Shown one piece after another: positions 12,452 to 23,261 of a stretch of 64,000 bases of DNA. This DNA comes from Circinella minor (lineage: Eukaryota; Mucoromycota; Mucoromycetes; Mucorales; Lichtheimiaceae): contig JAEPRB010000040.1 of NCBI GenBank assembly GCA_016758965.1, positions 62,001 through 126,000 on the forward strand. Reading direction: 5' to 3'. The translations under genes were made by a program, and so were the position numbers. A model generated the notes under the pieces. It was given only the letters and a program-made list of their open reading frames with translations, did no database searches and was not told the DNA's origin. The number at the start of each line of letters is the position of its first letter. The first letter of the stretch is position 1.

Positions 12452-13041
12452 TAAAATATTTTCATCTCTTTCCTTCTATTATCATTTTCTTATCTTTATT
12501 TTTTATCATATTGTACATAATACCCTCTTTTGTTTCTCTATTTAATTATTATTATATATTCCCAAGTTACTTTCTGTACTTTATAAAAATAAATATATTT
12601 TATTTCTATTTTTTTGACATCTATTTAAGGAAATACGCCACATCCCTACTGCCACACCTAAATACATAACAAAAGTTATTATCTCTGCGTCATTATGTAA
12701 GACAGTGCGACCCCGCTTTTTTTTTCTTGAAATTTGGGACTGGTATATGAGTCATTGTTTAACTGAATATATTCTAAATGATTCTCGTGCGAAAATTCAT
12801 TCTTAACCAACGCACTATGCATACGTAAATCCATGTCATCAACACCGTTAATTTGGTTTGTTACAGCTATCGGCCCTCCGAGGATACGGAGTAGAAAAGT
12901 TGAAAGATCTTGATAATATTAAGTCATGCTGAGATCAAAATAAAGTGAATGGAACCTATAAAATTGTTTATCACATTTGACAAGAAACAGTTGTGGTTTC
13001 TCTTTATCTTCCTCCTTTTCAATTCAACCTCTCTTCTTACC
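12452..13041. other. Intergenic, about 0.6 kb, with a TATA box at 12957-12964
   Basis: Holds the 3' end of the copper transporter transcript and the promoter of the aminotransferase. TATAAAAT at 12957-12964 lies 85 bp upstream of the aminotransferase ATG, followed by a CT-rich leader (13000-13035). No other feature seen. Confidence 0.5.
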
Positions 13042-14738
13042 ATGGACTATCAAAAATTCTTGAGCACCCGTAGTAAGGCACGCAACCCCTCAGCCAGTAA
13101 GTAGAAAGGTTTCTTTTGTTACTATGGCAATAAATGAACTATTTTTCCAATAACCTATTATTAAATTTTTAGTTCGGGCCTTGATGCCTCATATGAACAA
13201 TAAGGAGATGGTAAAAATTATATCTATTATTAATTGATGGTTGTAAAAATTAATATCACTGACAATTGGATTTTGTATTTATGACAGCTCTCCTTGGGTG
13301 CTGGTCAACCCAATCCTGAAACGTTCCCTTATGCAAGCATGTCCGTTACACTCAAATCTGGGGAAACAATTACTTTTGATGAAGACTTGTTTAAGCGTAG
13401 TTTATCTTATGATCTTACTGTAAGCGAAAAACATTACTCCTAATTTCATATATATATATAAAAAAGCTTAAGTATATTCAGTCCCTATTTTCTCACGCCT
13501 CCACTCTTATTCCTGTCATATTGTAGTCTGGTTTGCCTCATTTGAATCAATGGTTGCGTGAACTTCAAATCAAGGAACATGCTCCACCTTGTAAGGAATT
13601 CGACCTGACAATCGGTCCTGGTTCCCAAGACCTGTTGACTAAGGTTAGCCAACACTTTTTCATGTCTAGCAATTTCAAAATTATTTCCTGCAACTGACAT
13701 TAATATATATATATATATTTACATTAGGCATTGGAAATGTTTGCTGAACCTGGATCTGCTTTGCTTGTTGAGGAACCAACATATACTGGTGCTTTGTCTT
13801 TTCTTGAGACTCAACCTGTTGATTTGGTTCCTGTTAGTACTGATGCAAAGGGTATTGATCCTGAAGATCTTGACAAGATTTTGACCAACTGGCCCGAATC
13901 CAACCCCTCTGGTAAGAAGGATCAAGCTCGTCCTCAAGTTCTTTATACCGTTCCTGTTGGTGGTAACCCTACTGGCGTCAGTTCTACTTTAGAACGTAAG
14001 AAACGAATGTATGAAGTTTGTCAAAAACACGATATTATTATCATCGAAGATGACCCATACTATTATCTTCAATTCAACACCCCACGCACACCTTCTTATT
14101 TCTCTATGGATGTCGATGGTCGTGTTTTGCGTATGGATAGCATGAGTAAAATCTTGTCATCTGGTATTCGTATTGGTTGGGTTTCCGGCCCCAAGGTTTT
14201 GATTGAACGTATGAACATGCACACTATGGTAACAAATTTGCAACCTGCTGGTGTACCTCAATTGATGGCTTATGGTCTTCTTTCCCAATGGGGTCATGAT
14301 GGTTTTTTTAAACACGTCGGAAATGTTGCTAACTTCTATCGTGAAAGACGTGATCTTTTTGTCGAATGCATGAACCGTCATTTGAAAGGTTTGGCTGAAT
14401 GGTGTGTTCCTGATTCTGGTATGTTTTGCTGGATCCGTTTGTTAGGTGGTATCACCGATTCAAACGAATTGATTTTGCAAAAGGCTGTAAAGAAGTTTGT
14501 ATTAGCTGTTCCCGGTGTGGTATGTGTCTTCTTTTTTTTGGTCTCTTTGTATGTTGTATATTTTTGTTATTAATAATGATTTTTTACCATGTTACATTAG
14601 GCCTTCATGCCCCTTAAGAATGAGACGCCTTGTGTTCGTGTATCATACAGCTGTATTGAAAAGGATCAAATGGATGAAGCTTTGCATCGTCTCGCTACTG
14701 TTATTCGTGAAGAATCTGAAGCCAATGCTATCAATTAA
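13042..14738 (+). CDS. ARO8: PLP-dependent class I/II aminotransferase, Aro8 / 2-aminoadipate type
   Basis: Cytosolic fold-type I aminotransferase. Related fungal enzymes convert phenylalanine, tyrosine and tryptophan to 2-oxo acids and also act on 2-aminoadipate in lysine synthesis. Six exons (13042-13096, 13173-13210, 13288-13419, 13527-13643, 13728-14519, 14601-14738) sum to 423 aa. Motifs: LSLGAGQPNPETFP near the N-terminus, LTIGPGSQDLL (cofactor phosphate region), YTVPVGGNPTGVS (substrate/PLP Asn), IIIEDDPYYYLQF (the Asp that pairs with the PLP pyridine nitrogen) and RMDSMSKILSSGIRIGW with the Schiff-base lysine in SMSK. The C-terminal domain is complete (VRVSYSCIEKDQMDEAL). There is no signal peptide or evident presequence. 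Which amino acid is preferred cannot be read from sequence. Confidence 0.92.
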
Positions 14739-15162
14739 ATCAATGGAAAAATAGAGCACCTACTTGTATATATACATATATCCATCCCTTTTAATAGTGT
14801 ATTGATGGCACCGAACATTCTTGCAATTTATTATTATTATTATTTCTTCCTTCATTTTTTAATTAAATTCCATACATATTCTGCTAGCTCACATACATGT
14901 ATTAATCACCATCGTAACAGCTATGCTCAATTGTTTTGTGTAAATATTAAAGTGTTTTTATGACATATATTCATATGTAAGAGGGAAAATGACGAAGGAA
15001 AGAATGAAACTATAACTACAAATGATTTTCTTTAGAAAGTAGGATCAGAAATATAAATGTAAATATGAAAATAAAAAATACATTATGACGTATAAAATAT
15101 ACAAAGTAGAATGGACGAATAAATGAATGGATAGTTCAAATGGAGGATATAAGTTATTCGAT
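14739..15162. other. Convergent intergenic region, about 0.4 kb
   Basis: Lies between the 3' ends of the aminotransferase (+) and ferric reductase (-) genes. It is A+T-rich with candidate AATAAA-like polyadenylation signals on both strands; no gene is seen. Confidence 0.5.
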
Positions 15163-16941
15163 TTAATACTCAAATTCTTCACAATGCAAATGAGGATTCG
15201 AACGCAATGAGGTATACTTGGCAACTACATTTTTTACGTGGGCATTGAAACCAGAAGGACCACAAGCTAATATATATAAAGAAAGAAGTAAAAAAAAATT
15301 GTCAGCCTATTATTATTTGGAGGGAAGAGAAAAGAAACATTTTATATAGGATATCAATCCTTTATTTTTATTCATCAATTTACCAAATACACCAGGCGAA
15401 CGACCAGAAAGATTTTTAAGCAAAGAACGAACTTGAATACGGGTATTGGTATATAAGGTAGCTTTTGTTGCTTCATCTGACGTTGCTCTTAACATAGTAT
15501 TGCCTTCATTATGATGTTCTTGAACATCTTCAATTTTTTCATTAATTCCCGTTGTGTCGGAACCGGTGATATAAAAGTTGATAGTAAGTCGCGGTTTACG
15601 ACTATCAGATTGTCTAGCGTTCTCAAATACAGTCAACAAATGTTCTAACTCTTCTCTAAACCAGGCGAGTTGACCGGCATTTCGGACCGACCAACAGAAA
15701 TAAATATCTCGAGTAATAAAGTTTGAGGACATTTCAAACTCGATTAAAGTGTATGCTAATTCACGCAATAAACGGATAGGGAAAGTGACACCAGCACCTC
15801 CAGCGAGTAACAGGATTGACTCGTGTGACGAAAGCATAGTAGCGGGTTCAAGATCAATAGAACCATTACCACAAGGACCACTAGTAAATGCCAGCCACTC
15901 TTTACCGTCTTGACATCGTTCGTATAGCTTTCTTGTAAAATTACCACGCACACATGCATGAACTTCAACCATGTCGGATACACCACCTGGAGCCATATGT
16001 GTATTTGTTATTGTAAACGGATGCCACTCGAAATATGATAGCGCTGGTAAGTTGATATAAATATGCTGACCAGGTCGATGAACCAAGGGACTTGCAAGGC
16101 GCAATGAGATTTTTGTACAACCATTTGGTAGAATTTCAAATCGAGCATAACCAATACGTGATTTGACAAACCAGCCTGCGAATGCATTCAAGGCATAACA
16201 TACGAAACCAGCAAAGAAATAACGCATAGCATAAGGGGTATGCTTTGCAATCGCGCCTAAAAATCCAAAACCGACAAGATGTGTCAGCATAAACGCTTCA
16301 TAACAAAATCGACGGACTGGATAAAGGCTCCCAAGAAATACAACGCATAAACAGCCATAGCCTGCTAACCCATATTGAACTTTTGTCATCGCCAATTTGG
16401 TTTCCAAGAAAGCAGGGAATCGGGTCCACGACTTAAGCATGGTTGCCATATGAACTGTTGCCAGTACTACGATTGCTGTTGCCAATAGTCGGTGTAAATA
16501 ATTGAGTTTTACAGGTGAAATTCCAGTAACTAGCGCAAATGCAGAGTGTTTGCCGGTAGATGCAAGTAAAAATGGAACACAGGCAATGGCAAGAAAACCA
16601 GCACGGTTGGAGTTGACGGCAAGATCGACTTTAACAAGTAACAATGGTAAAATAGTTGACAACAACATAATAATAACGAGTATACCTCCGATGGGTGGTA
16701 ATAGTGGTTGTCCATGCATACCAGTGAGCGTGTAGCTGCATTTGTTGATAATGAATCGTTCCCAACGACTGTACAATTTAATGAATTCTTTGTTGCGAGT
16801 TATGGTCCAAGTGAAGCAAAAATGCCGGATGCCCAATAACACAGTTAAACCAGCCAGGACGCCAGCTAAAATTCCAGCATAGGGTATATTGATATTCCAT
16901 GGTGTATTTTCATCGGCTCCATGGTTGTGATCCATATCCAT
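15163..16941 (-). CDS. Ferric/cupric reductase (FRE family flavocytochrome)
   Basis: Surface metalloreductase expected to move electrons from NADPH through FAD and two hemes to extracellular Fe(III) or Cu(II). Two exons, 16941-15384 and 15266-15163, give 553 aa. The ATG at 16941 was chosen over an upstream in-frame ATG because the upstream part crosses a poly-A tract that would encode a Phe run. The N-terminus is MDMDHNHG, Met/His-rich like the copper transporter. Ferric-reductase membrane helices follow, with heme-ligand histidines in YLHRLLATAIVVLATVHMAT and FMLTHLVGFGFLGAIAKH. The cytosolic part has the FAD motif HPFTITN, the NADPH motif LLLAGGAGVTFPIRLLREL and the terminal ACGPSGFNAHV. 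The CGPSG motif is split by the last intron. The domain order is complete. A TGATAAG site at 17086-17092 could bind an iron-responsive GATA factor, but it is short. Confidence 0.92.
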
Positions 16942-17789
16942 GCTTTTTATACAACGATGATGAAATCCAAAAAAAAAAAAAAAATATAGAGGGGAAGAAA
17001 AACAAGAGGAAAGAGAATGCAAATGAAAGAAGGGGAAGTAGAGAAAAGAACGCTTGGTGCTGTGTTTTAAAGGAAGTTTAAAGCTTGATAAGATCGGAGC
17101 GACGAGACTGCTATCCTCATCCAATAGTATTATTGGCTTTCGCAAAACCCTCTCGTTTTAACTGGTGGCCAGTTTCTAGATCGAACAAATGTTGCGAAGA
17201 TGTAGGGAAGTTAGTTTCTGGGTGTTGATATAAAAATATCTTATATTATTACAACCATCAACCATTTATAGTCCATGTTAACTAGTGATATTTATTATAA
17301 ACCATTAAAAATGGATATAACCAAGTAGAAGGAGGTTCCTTGTAGCAACTGACAACATTTCATTGCAGCGGCGGAAGACAACGCTATTAGCAGTACCGTT
17401 GTTGTTACGTATGTTAAGAAATAGTTGTTTGAAGTTTCGTTATATACTAAATTGAAAAAAAATTCTAAATGTTTTACGTGCGTATTAATTAAAACAAGGT
17501 ATTCTTCCAATCGAGTGTGAAATATGAGGCAAAGCAACACTAAATTTTGGGTGCGATTTTTTTCAGGTGAAATTGAAGATTCATGCTGTTCAGTCGCCCG
17601 ATTGATTTGAGAAGAATAAACAGTCAGTATAAGGAAAAACAGTCGATTTTTTTTACATGTTTTTTTTACATTTATTCCAGATGTGAAGAGGTATCTATGT
17701 ATAGTATGTGTCTATCACATCATATAAATCGAAACATGAATAAAAAAAATCAAGTTATTGTTGAGTAGTTATAAATGGGTTTTTAAATA
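16942..17789. other. Upstream region of the reductase, about 0.85 kb
   Basis: Promoter side of the ferric reductase. A purine-rich tract (16970-17060) is the likely leader. TGATAAG at 17086-17092 is the only motif worth noting. The rest is A+T-rich without a supported gene. It marks the left border of the accessory island. Confidence 0.45.
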
Positions 17790-17887
17790 GGGAATGACTA
17801 CGGACGCGCCAATTCTGAGCCGGCACTTTAGTAACATGGCACGCCCTTCGTCGACATTAAGTATTTGGCGCGCCCGTAGTCATTCCC
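17790..17887. mobile_element. 98-bp foldback MITE-like element with 23-bp inverted ends
   Basis: The left end GGGAATGACTACGGACGCGC (continuing CAA, 17790-17812) is repeated inverted at 17865-17887 with one mismatch. The inverted ends are far more G+C-rich than the surroundings. The element is flanked by TTTTTAAATA (17780-17789) and TTTTTATATA (17888-17897), 9 of 10 identical, which looks like a 9-10 bp target-site duplication of the kind made by Mutator-like elements. There is no coding capacity. The flanks are A/T-only, so the duplication could be chance; the inverted ends cannot. Confidence 0.65.
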
Positions 17888-18622
17888 TTTTTATATACTT
17901 AGTAAAATAGCAGTAATTCGATAAACTAGTATCCTGTGAACTTGGCCAGTTCATGCTGAGTGATAAAACTTAAGGACGGACTCTTGGAGGTATTTAGATG
18001 TTTTATTAGCCTTTGTTCGCCCGTGAAAATCCATTTTTAAAAGATGGAATCAGGCGCGATGCTAGGTACGTATGGAAAATCTATTATATTCTTTTTTATT
18101 AATTAAAGAAGAAAAGATTTATGCGAAATGAAAAGACGGTATTTAAACTACTACTTTGTAGAGGATAATTTGAGCACGTGTTCTGCGTAAGTGTAATAAC
18201 GTCTTAGATGAGACACCGTTGGGCCCAAAGGTAATTCAAATAGCTGATCGCCCAAAAATTATAAAAGTAGTGTCGGATTGTTTAGAAGATACATATTACA
18301 TTACTTTTTTTTTGTAGGAGACTAAAGAGTCTTTTTTTATTTAATCACACGCCGGAATTTGAGGGGAGTAACTAAGTTGAAATAAGGAGTCGGAGAAAGA
18401 TTAAATGGGGAAAGGATAAACTAATGCGAGGTTTAGTATGACACGTAAATAAAACAACGAGAGAGAGACAGTGGACATATTACATTACTACTTCCCTTCC
18501 GCCTACTAAAATCCAGTTTCTGCCATAGACCAGCCGCAGCGGTGCTGTTACAAAATTGTTAACACCAAAAATTTTAATAGTTTGTTCCTTTTCATAAAGT
18601 TATTGATTCTGTTCATTAATAC
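17888..18622. other. Non-coding, about 0.7 kb, between MITE-like element and transposase relic
   Basis: A+T-rich sequence with no supported frame. It may include the 5' end and inverted terminus of the Harbinger-like element, but I could not find a matching inverted end downstream. Confidence 0.4.
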
Positions 18623-19506
18623 GACAACGATTCTAAATTCTTCAAAAACCATAAACAAAAACGTGATCTCGATGAGGAAATGGAGAGAAATAGTATTAAT
18701 GCACTACAAATTGCTGCTCGTGTCTTACAACATTCCCGAGAAAGAAATCTCACCACGAATTCTACTATCTAAAACCGAAAAAGAAACTTATTAAACGTAA
18801 TCGTGCCCTTTTTAAAAAAAATAATTATGGAAGATTATTTTGTACCTGTTCCCAGATACGATGCATCATATTTTCGTCGTCGTTTTCGTATGCGACGTGA
18901 ATTGTTTTTGTGTATCATACAAGAACTTGAAACAAAGTATGAATACTTTCAAGAAAGACCTGATGCTACTGGAAAACGTGGCATACATCAATATGTCAAA
19001 GGTACTGCAGCCATGCGTATGATTGCGTATGGTGGTCCTGCTGATGCTGTCGATGAATATTTGAAGATCAGTGAGACGACAGCGCGAAACTCTCTAAATG
19101 AATTCTGCAAAGGGGTTATCGAGTGCTTTGGGGAAGAATATCTTCGTGCCCCCAATGAGCAAGACCTCAAGCGTCTGTTGGCCCTTGGTGAAGCACGCGG
19201 GTTTCCATGCATGCTTGGATCTTTGGATTGCATGCATTGGTAGTGGAAGAACTGTCCGACTGGTTGGGCCAGTATGTACACTTCTGGTAAAGAAGGTACA
19301 TCCACTGTCATCCTTGAAGCTGTAGCTTCACATGACTTATGGATATGGCATTCGTTTTTTGGTGTTCCTGGTTCATGTAATGACCTCAAAGTCTTACATA
19401 AATCACCTTTGTTTGACGAGGTCATTAATGGCAATGCCCCATCCGTCACATATACTGTCAATAATAACCAGTATGATAAGGGATATTATTTGGCAGATGG
19501 GATTCA
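18623..19506 (+). pseudogene. PIF/Harbinger-type DDE transposase relic
   Basis: Similar to plant- and fungal-type Harbinger transposases (HARBI1-like nuclease). The best segment, 18830-19240, reads MEDYFVPVPRYDASYFRRRF, MRRELFLCIIQELE, TAAMRMIAYGGPADAVDEYL and ends GSLDCMHW, containing the first catalytic Asp. A TAG at 19241-19243 interrupts the conserved CMHWxWKNCPTGW block; the frame then continues through TVILEAVASHDLWIWHSFF and VPGSCNDLKVL (second catalytic Asp) to NQYDKGYYLADGIQ. An upstream coding-like stretch (18623-18770, MERNSINALQIAARVL) ends in a TAA and is out of frame with the main part. The third acidic residue and whole C-terminus are missing; similarity stops near 19506. With a stop, a frame change and a 3' truncation this copy cannot make an active enzyme. 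The partner Myb-like protein of the family is not seen. Confidence 0.85.
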
Positions 19507-19602
19507 GATCCGACATTGACATGTTTGAGTAAGTATTTTAATCTAATAGTTCCGTCGTACAAATTGTGCTTTTCTCATTTCACTCTTATTTTTCGGTGTT
19601 AG

Positions 19603-20313
19603 TGGTGAAGTGGTAGCAGAGGCTACGAAAAACGAGACGGAGCGGAATGAGCAACAAATTTGGGCGAAAAATCGATTTACTTCTGAAAGCGAAAGACAAG
19701 AAAGTTGAGCTATGCTCAAATGAATGGAAGTCTGAGGAAACCAAGAGTGTGAAGATCCGACAACAGAGCAAAAATATCAGGTCTAACTGTGCCATATTAA
19801 ACCAGCTTTATGTCATGTCAGGTGGTTCTATTAATAAACTCATGGCAATGGATATGACTGGTGCGTGAAATGGAACTGACGCTGGGTACTCTGAGTTCTT
19901 AGTAAATGGCTGCAATTAACGTTTCTTTTCTTCTTTCATTTCTTCGCATAGGCACCATTGGATACCTTTATCTTTTGGAATTCAAAAATGGTACATACGT
20001 AGCATCTGTTATCAATTCAATTATTTTAACTCAAGAATCATCTGAATTGGAATTATTCAAAGTTACTGTCGAAACATTGTTTATTTGGAGGAACTTTCTA
20101 GACGATTTGGCAAAAACCATGAAAAGATCAGAAATAGCAGCAGCCGCGAGCAGTATTGTCAGGAAGAGAATTTCTCATGATGATCCAGACTCTACCCCCA
20201 TGGTCAACGTGATATCATCTATGTTTTTCACACCGCGTAACAAATGCGATGACAAACAACAGACGATAATCCTCCTTCTCACAATGATTTACAATAAGGG
20301 GTTTCAAAAATGA
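19603..20313 (+). pseudogene. Frameshifted C-terminal part of a Mucoromycota accessory protein with a possible PD-(D/E)XK core
   Basis: Starts after a good acceptor (TTAG at 19599-19602) with GEVVAEATKNETERNE, then must change frame near 19645 to continue as NKFGRKIDLLLKAKDKKVE, LCSNEWKSEE, VKIRQQSKNIRSNCAILNQL and KLMAMDMTG. An intron (19861-19951) leads in phase to GTIGYLYLLEFKNGTYVA and LFKVTVETLFIWRNFLDD, ending at 20313. I recognise this pattern (GRKIDL, NEWK, QQSKN(I/L)R, GYLYL, FIWRN) from hypothetical proteins repeated in Mucorales genomes; their function is not established. The D-x15-E-x-K spacing and the alternating strand pattern resemble a PD-(D/E)XK nuclease core, which is inference. 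The N-terminal half is absent, replaced by the Harbinger relic. The last residues lie inside the left arm of the hairpin at 20299. Confidence 0.65.
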
Positions 20314-20367
20314 TTTTTTTTTCGCAGATTTCACGAAAACTGCGAAAAAAAATCATTTTTGAAACCC
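20299..20367. repeat. Near-perfect inverted repeat, 28-29 bp arms, 12-nt loop
   Basis: Left arm 20299-20327, loop 20328-20339, right arm 20340-20367. The arms are complementary throughout except that the T run has nine bases on the left and eight A on the right. It is followed at once by a C run of about ten bases. Transcribed RNA would form a very stable hairpin ending in GGGTTTC/GAAACCC. It covers the stop codon of the accessory pseudogene, so it could act as a 3'-end signal or be a foldback insertion. No second copy was found in the window. Confidence 0.85.
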
Positions 20368-20524
20368 TCCCCCCCCCCAACAAAACACCAAACCGGTTTA
20401 TTATATCACATTCCAAAAATAATCAACTTGTATATATATAACTCAACACTTTGTATATTTTTATTAAAAAGGAAATGGTCTTCATGACCCATAAAACATT
20501 TTATACATCATTTTGATATATACA

Positions 20525-20677
20525 CTAATCAATTGTCTGAAAAAGTGATCCAGTGTTTTTTATTATTGGAGAAGACGCTAATTGACATTTAAAATGATAT
20601 TGAGGCTCGCTTCTCTTGAAAATAAAGTTGTTAATATTTGTTGTGGTAAAGCAAACTAAAATAAATAGAAAGAGCAT
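20525..20677 (-). CDS. Doubtful 50-aa secreted-peptide-like frame
   Basis: Starts with a true ATG at 20677 right after a TATATA-rich stretch. The first 20 residues (MLFLFILVCFTTTNINNFIF) resemble a signal peptide, followed by Lys-Arg, a possible Kex2-type cleavage site, and a 28-residue polar tail with one Cys. I do not recognise it. Such a frame can arise by chance in A+T-rich DNA, since hydrophobic codons are T-rich. Confidence 0.2.
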   Translation of the reverse strand: MLFLFILVCFTTTNINNFIFKRSEPQYHFKCQLASSPIIKNTGSLFQTID

Positions 20678-21744
20678 ATATACTGTATATATCAACCTAA
20701 GGCGAGGAGGATGCACTTAGTACAAGTAAGACCTATATACAATAAACTTCCTTTAAAATGACAATCAATCCCCAACGTAACGTGGAACAGGTGATAAATG
20801 TTGCTCACATAACATATCTGTTGACTATGGCTACAAATATCATCATAACCAAGAACAGATTCAGCTTTACTATTGTCTAACTGATCCACTTATAATACCA
20901 CCAAAGCAACATACTCATGGTTTGGAGACTCGATAGATTCTTTAATTAGAACCACAACCAACTCTAATTTGACAGCAACGATAAATTTTAACCTACTTCT
21001 TTACCACCCCAGATCGTCCCTCGGAAACTTTAGTTTTTTGTTTTCTATTTTCTGTACAAAGAACAGGGTTGACAACAAAACAAAAAAAATGCAAATTTGG
21101 GAAAATGAAGTACTCTTTTGTATTACTATATATTTGATTGTGTATCTTACAGTATGTATATAAATATTTCTACACCAGTAGTAGTGCTGTCGTTTCAATT
21201 CTTGCATAATAAGACAAAATATACGCCCTGAAAAAAATAGGGCAAAAATATTGAATCAGAAAAACGCTCATCAAAATTCACGCCGCAATATCTATATTTT
21301 TTTTATCCGCGTAGTTCTAATTCATTCTCTTTTGCATCTCAACAAATGCAACCGGCTTATTCCAATAAGCGTTATGTGTACTGCTTTCACTTAGGACGTT
21401 CCGGGATATTACCGTAAACTACTATCAACCTCGTTACAGCTGATAGATTCCTTTGCCAACACCTTGATCTATTCAACATAAAATAAAGTATATTTGAAAG
21501 TAAATAATTAAAACGTTCCAACGAAAATTCACTACTACGACTTTTTCTACACTTTTCTTCAATAACTTCAAAACTTACATTAATCAGAAAAGCAAGTATT
21601 AATCGATGGGGCATGCTACGCTACTCATAGCAACCAATATAATCAAAAAATATAGGATCCCACTAAAAATCGAGTAGTCCCCTCATCGTGTAGTTCAAGT
21701 CATACTGCCAATTATGGTCATCATCGTGTACCTTTCATCCCAAT

Positions 21745-21786
21745 GATCGTGTAGCAGTCACGCTATATGATTCATACTACACGATC
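21745..21786. repeat. Inverted 10-mer GATCGTGTAG/CTACACGATC within a motif cluster
   Basis: GATCGTGTAG at 21745-21754 and its exact complement at 21777-21786 are separated by 22 bp. Two further direct copies of ATCGTGTA lie just upstream, near 21689 and 21722. Four occurrences of an 8-mer in 100 bp are unlikely by chance. Could be a protein-binding cluster or a decayed repeat. Confidence 0.5.
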
Positions 21787-22028
21787 GTCGAATGTACTTT
21801 GAAAATTGTAAAGAATAAAATGATGAAGAATGCAATTTGGTTGTTAAATTCACTGAATATTTTTATCTACTACGATAGGAGAGCTTTTAGTAATAGGTAA
21901 ATCTACTTGAATCATTCGTGATGATTTCAATACCTAATCTTCGAAAATAATTGATCGCTGCTGTTGTTTTGAAGTGACTCCTTCTCAACTTGTTGGATGC
22001 GTCAGTGCAAAGGTTTGATACTATTATG

Positions 22029-22058
22029 ATAATATTGAATATTATAATTCAATATTAT
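22029..22058. repeat. 30-bp A+T palindrome
   Basis: Arms ATAATATTGAAT (22029-22040) and ATTCAATATTAT (22047-22058) are perfect complements around a 6-nt loop. It may be a cruciform-prone site; in such A+T-rich DNA its significance is limited. Confidence 0.6.
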
Positions 22059-22706
22059 GTTGTCTGAACATTAAATTGTCAGGAAAAAAAATATAATGTA
22101 GTTTTTTGGTCGGGTAAGTAGTGCATACTTACTTAACATTCTCCTCACCTCCTGCTGTCTTTTCTCCATCAGCTCTATATTAACGATGATTATGTCTTTT
22201 GTTACTTCACTGATAGCAGTAGTACATCAAAACTCCTTGTATCTAGTTGTTTGAAATTCTTATTTGTAAAACAAGCATACGAGGCATAAAAAAACAGTTA
22301 GCAATCATTGCTCTTTTCCTTTTTTCTCTCTCTCTTTTGTTACAAGCCAATACTCTTGCTCCAAGCAACTTACTGGAAACTTCTTCCACAACTTGATCGA
22401 AACCACCATTCTTGTAACTTCCAAGACTTCCAGGCTGCGATCGTTTGTACTGCAATCGTAAATTTACTTACTGTAATTTCTTGACTTATAAGCCGGCATT
22501 TTCAAAACAGTTAACAATATCCTTTGATGTTATTAAATTATTACTTGTTGGATTTTTCAGTTCCAAGATAAATTTGAAAAGAGTTTGCAAAAGAAAGAGA
22601 AAAGCTTAATATAGATTTGAGTTTTTAATCAAAATACTCAGCATAGTTTTTCGAAGGTTCACATGATAATGCCTCTTTTACAGCGTTGCTGTTCAGACTA
22701 AACGTA

Positions 22707-22863
22707 ATGCATGATACAAGACTTTACCTAATGATTGGCAGGACGATTTTTTACATCATGGCGGCTGGGAATTTTTTTTTATTTTGGCGTGAGGGAAATT
22801 TCTGTGGCAGTTGTACGTAATTTTAAATTGATGGCAAACTTTGATGGCGGCCATAGATTGTAA
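22707..22863 (+). repeat. Left terminal inverted repeat of the 6.2-kb unit
   Basis: Begins ATGCATGATACA and ends GGCCATAGATTGTAA. Identity to the complement of 28740-28895 stops sharply at both edges. Inside there is a weak secondary inverted pair (TTACATCATGGCGGC versus GGCGGCCATAGATTGTAA). Confidence 0.9.
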
Positions 22864-23261
22864 CTCTTGCTACAACTTCCCCTCTCCTTCCCTGCATTTC
22901 AAAAGAAAAGCAAATAGAGAATGTTATAGGATCGAATGTTATTTGAATTTATTATTAGAATGTAATGATGACTTATGATATCAGACCTGAATATATTTTG
23001 GTACACAATCCACAGGTATATGATTTAAGCATAACAAGTTGTTGTTACAAAGAACTACACACATAAAGTTGTTCTGGACATGAACAAAAATAAAATAAAG
23101 CAAAGGAGGCTTGTTCCATCCCATTATTTGGTGGTTTAATTCTACACTTGAACATAGACATCAAAAAAAAGTTATATCACTGAAAGTTGAATTTGGTCAT
23201 ATAAGGTAGAGCTGATTTTTGAAAATGGGGCACGTTTTCAAACTAGGCTACCTGAACGAAA

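Larger units (their letters stand above)
20368..22706. other. Non-coding accessory DNA, 2.3 kb
   Basis: No supported gene apart from a doubtful 50-aa frame at 20525-20677. It contains short palindromes and a cluster of ATCGTGTA motifs (listed separately). This is the left flank of the 6.2-kb inverted-repeat unit. Confidence 0.45.

Noticed and set aside
15180..15200. T-loop-like GGATTCGAACG
   Set aside because: It lies inside the last exon of the ferric reductase (SNPHLH) and no tRNA body surrounds it.
16942..17145. N-terminal extension of the ferric reductase from an upstream in-frame start
   Set aside because: It passes through a poly-A tract giving a Phe run and lacks signal-peptide or family similarity; the MDMDHNHG start is better.
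20692..20889. Cys-containing 65-codon minus-strand frame
   Set aside because: It has no ATG at the start, no conserved match, and sits in decayed accessory DNA.
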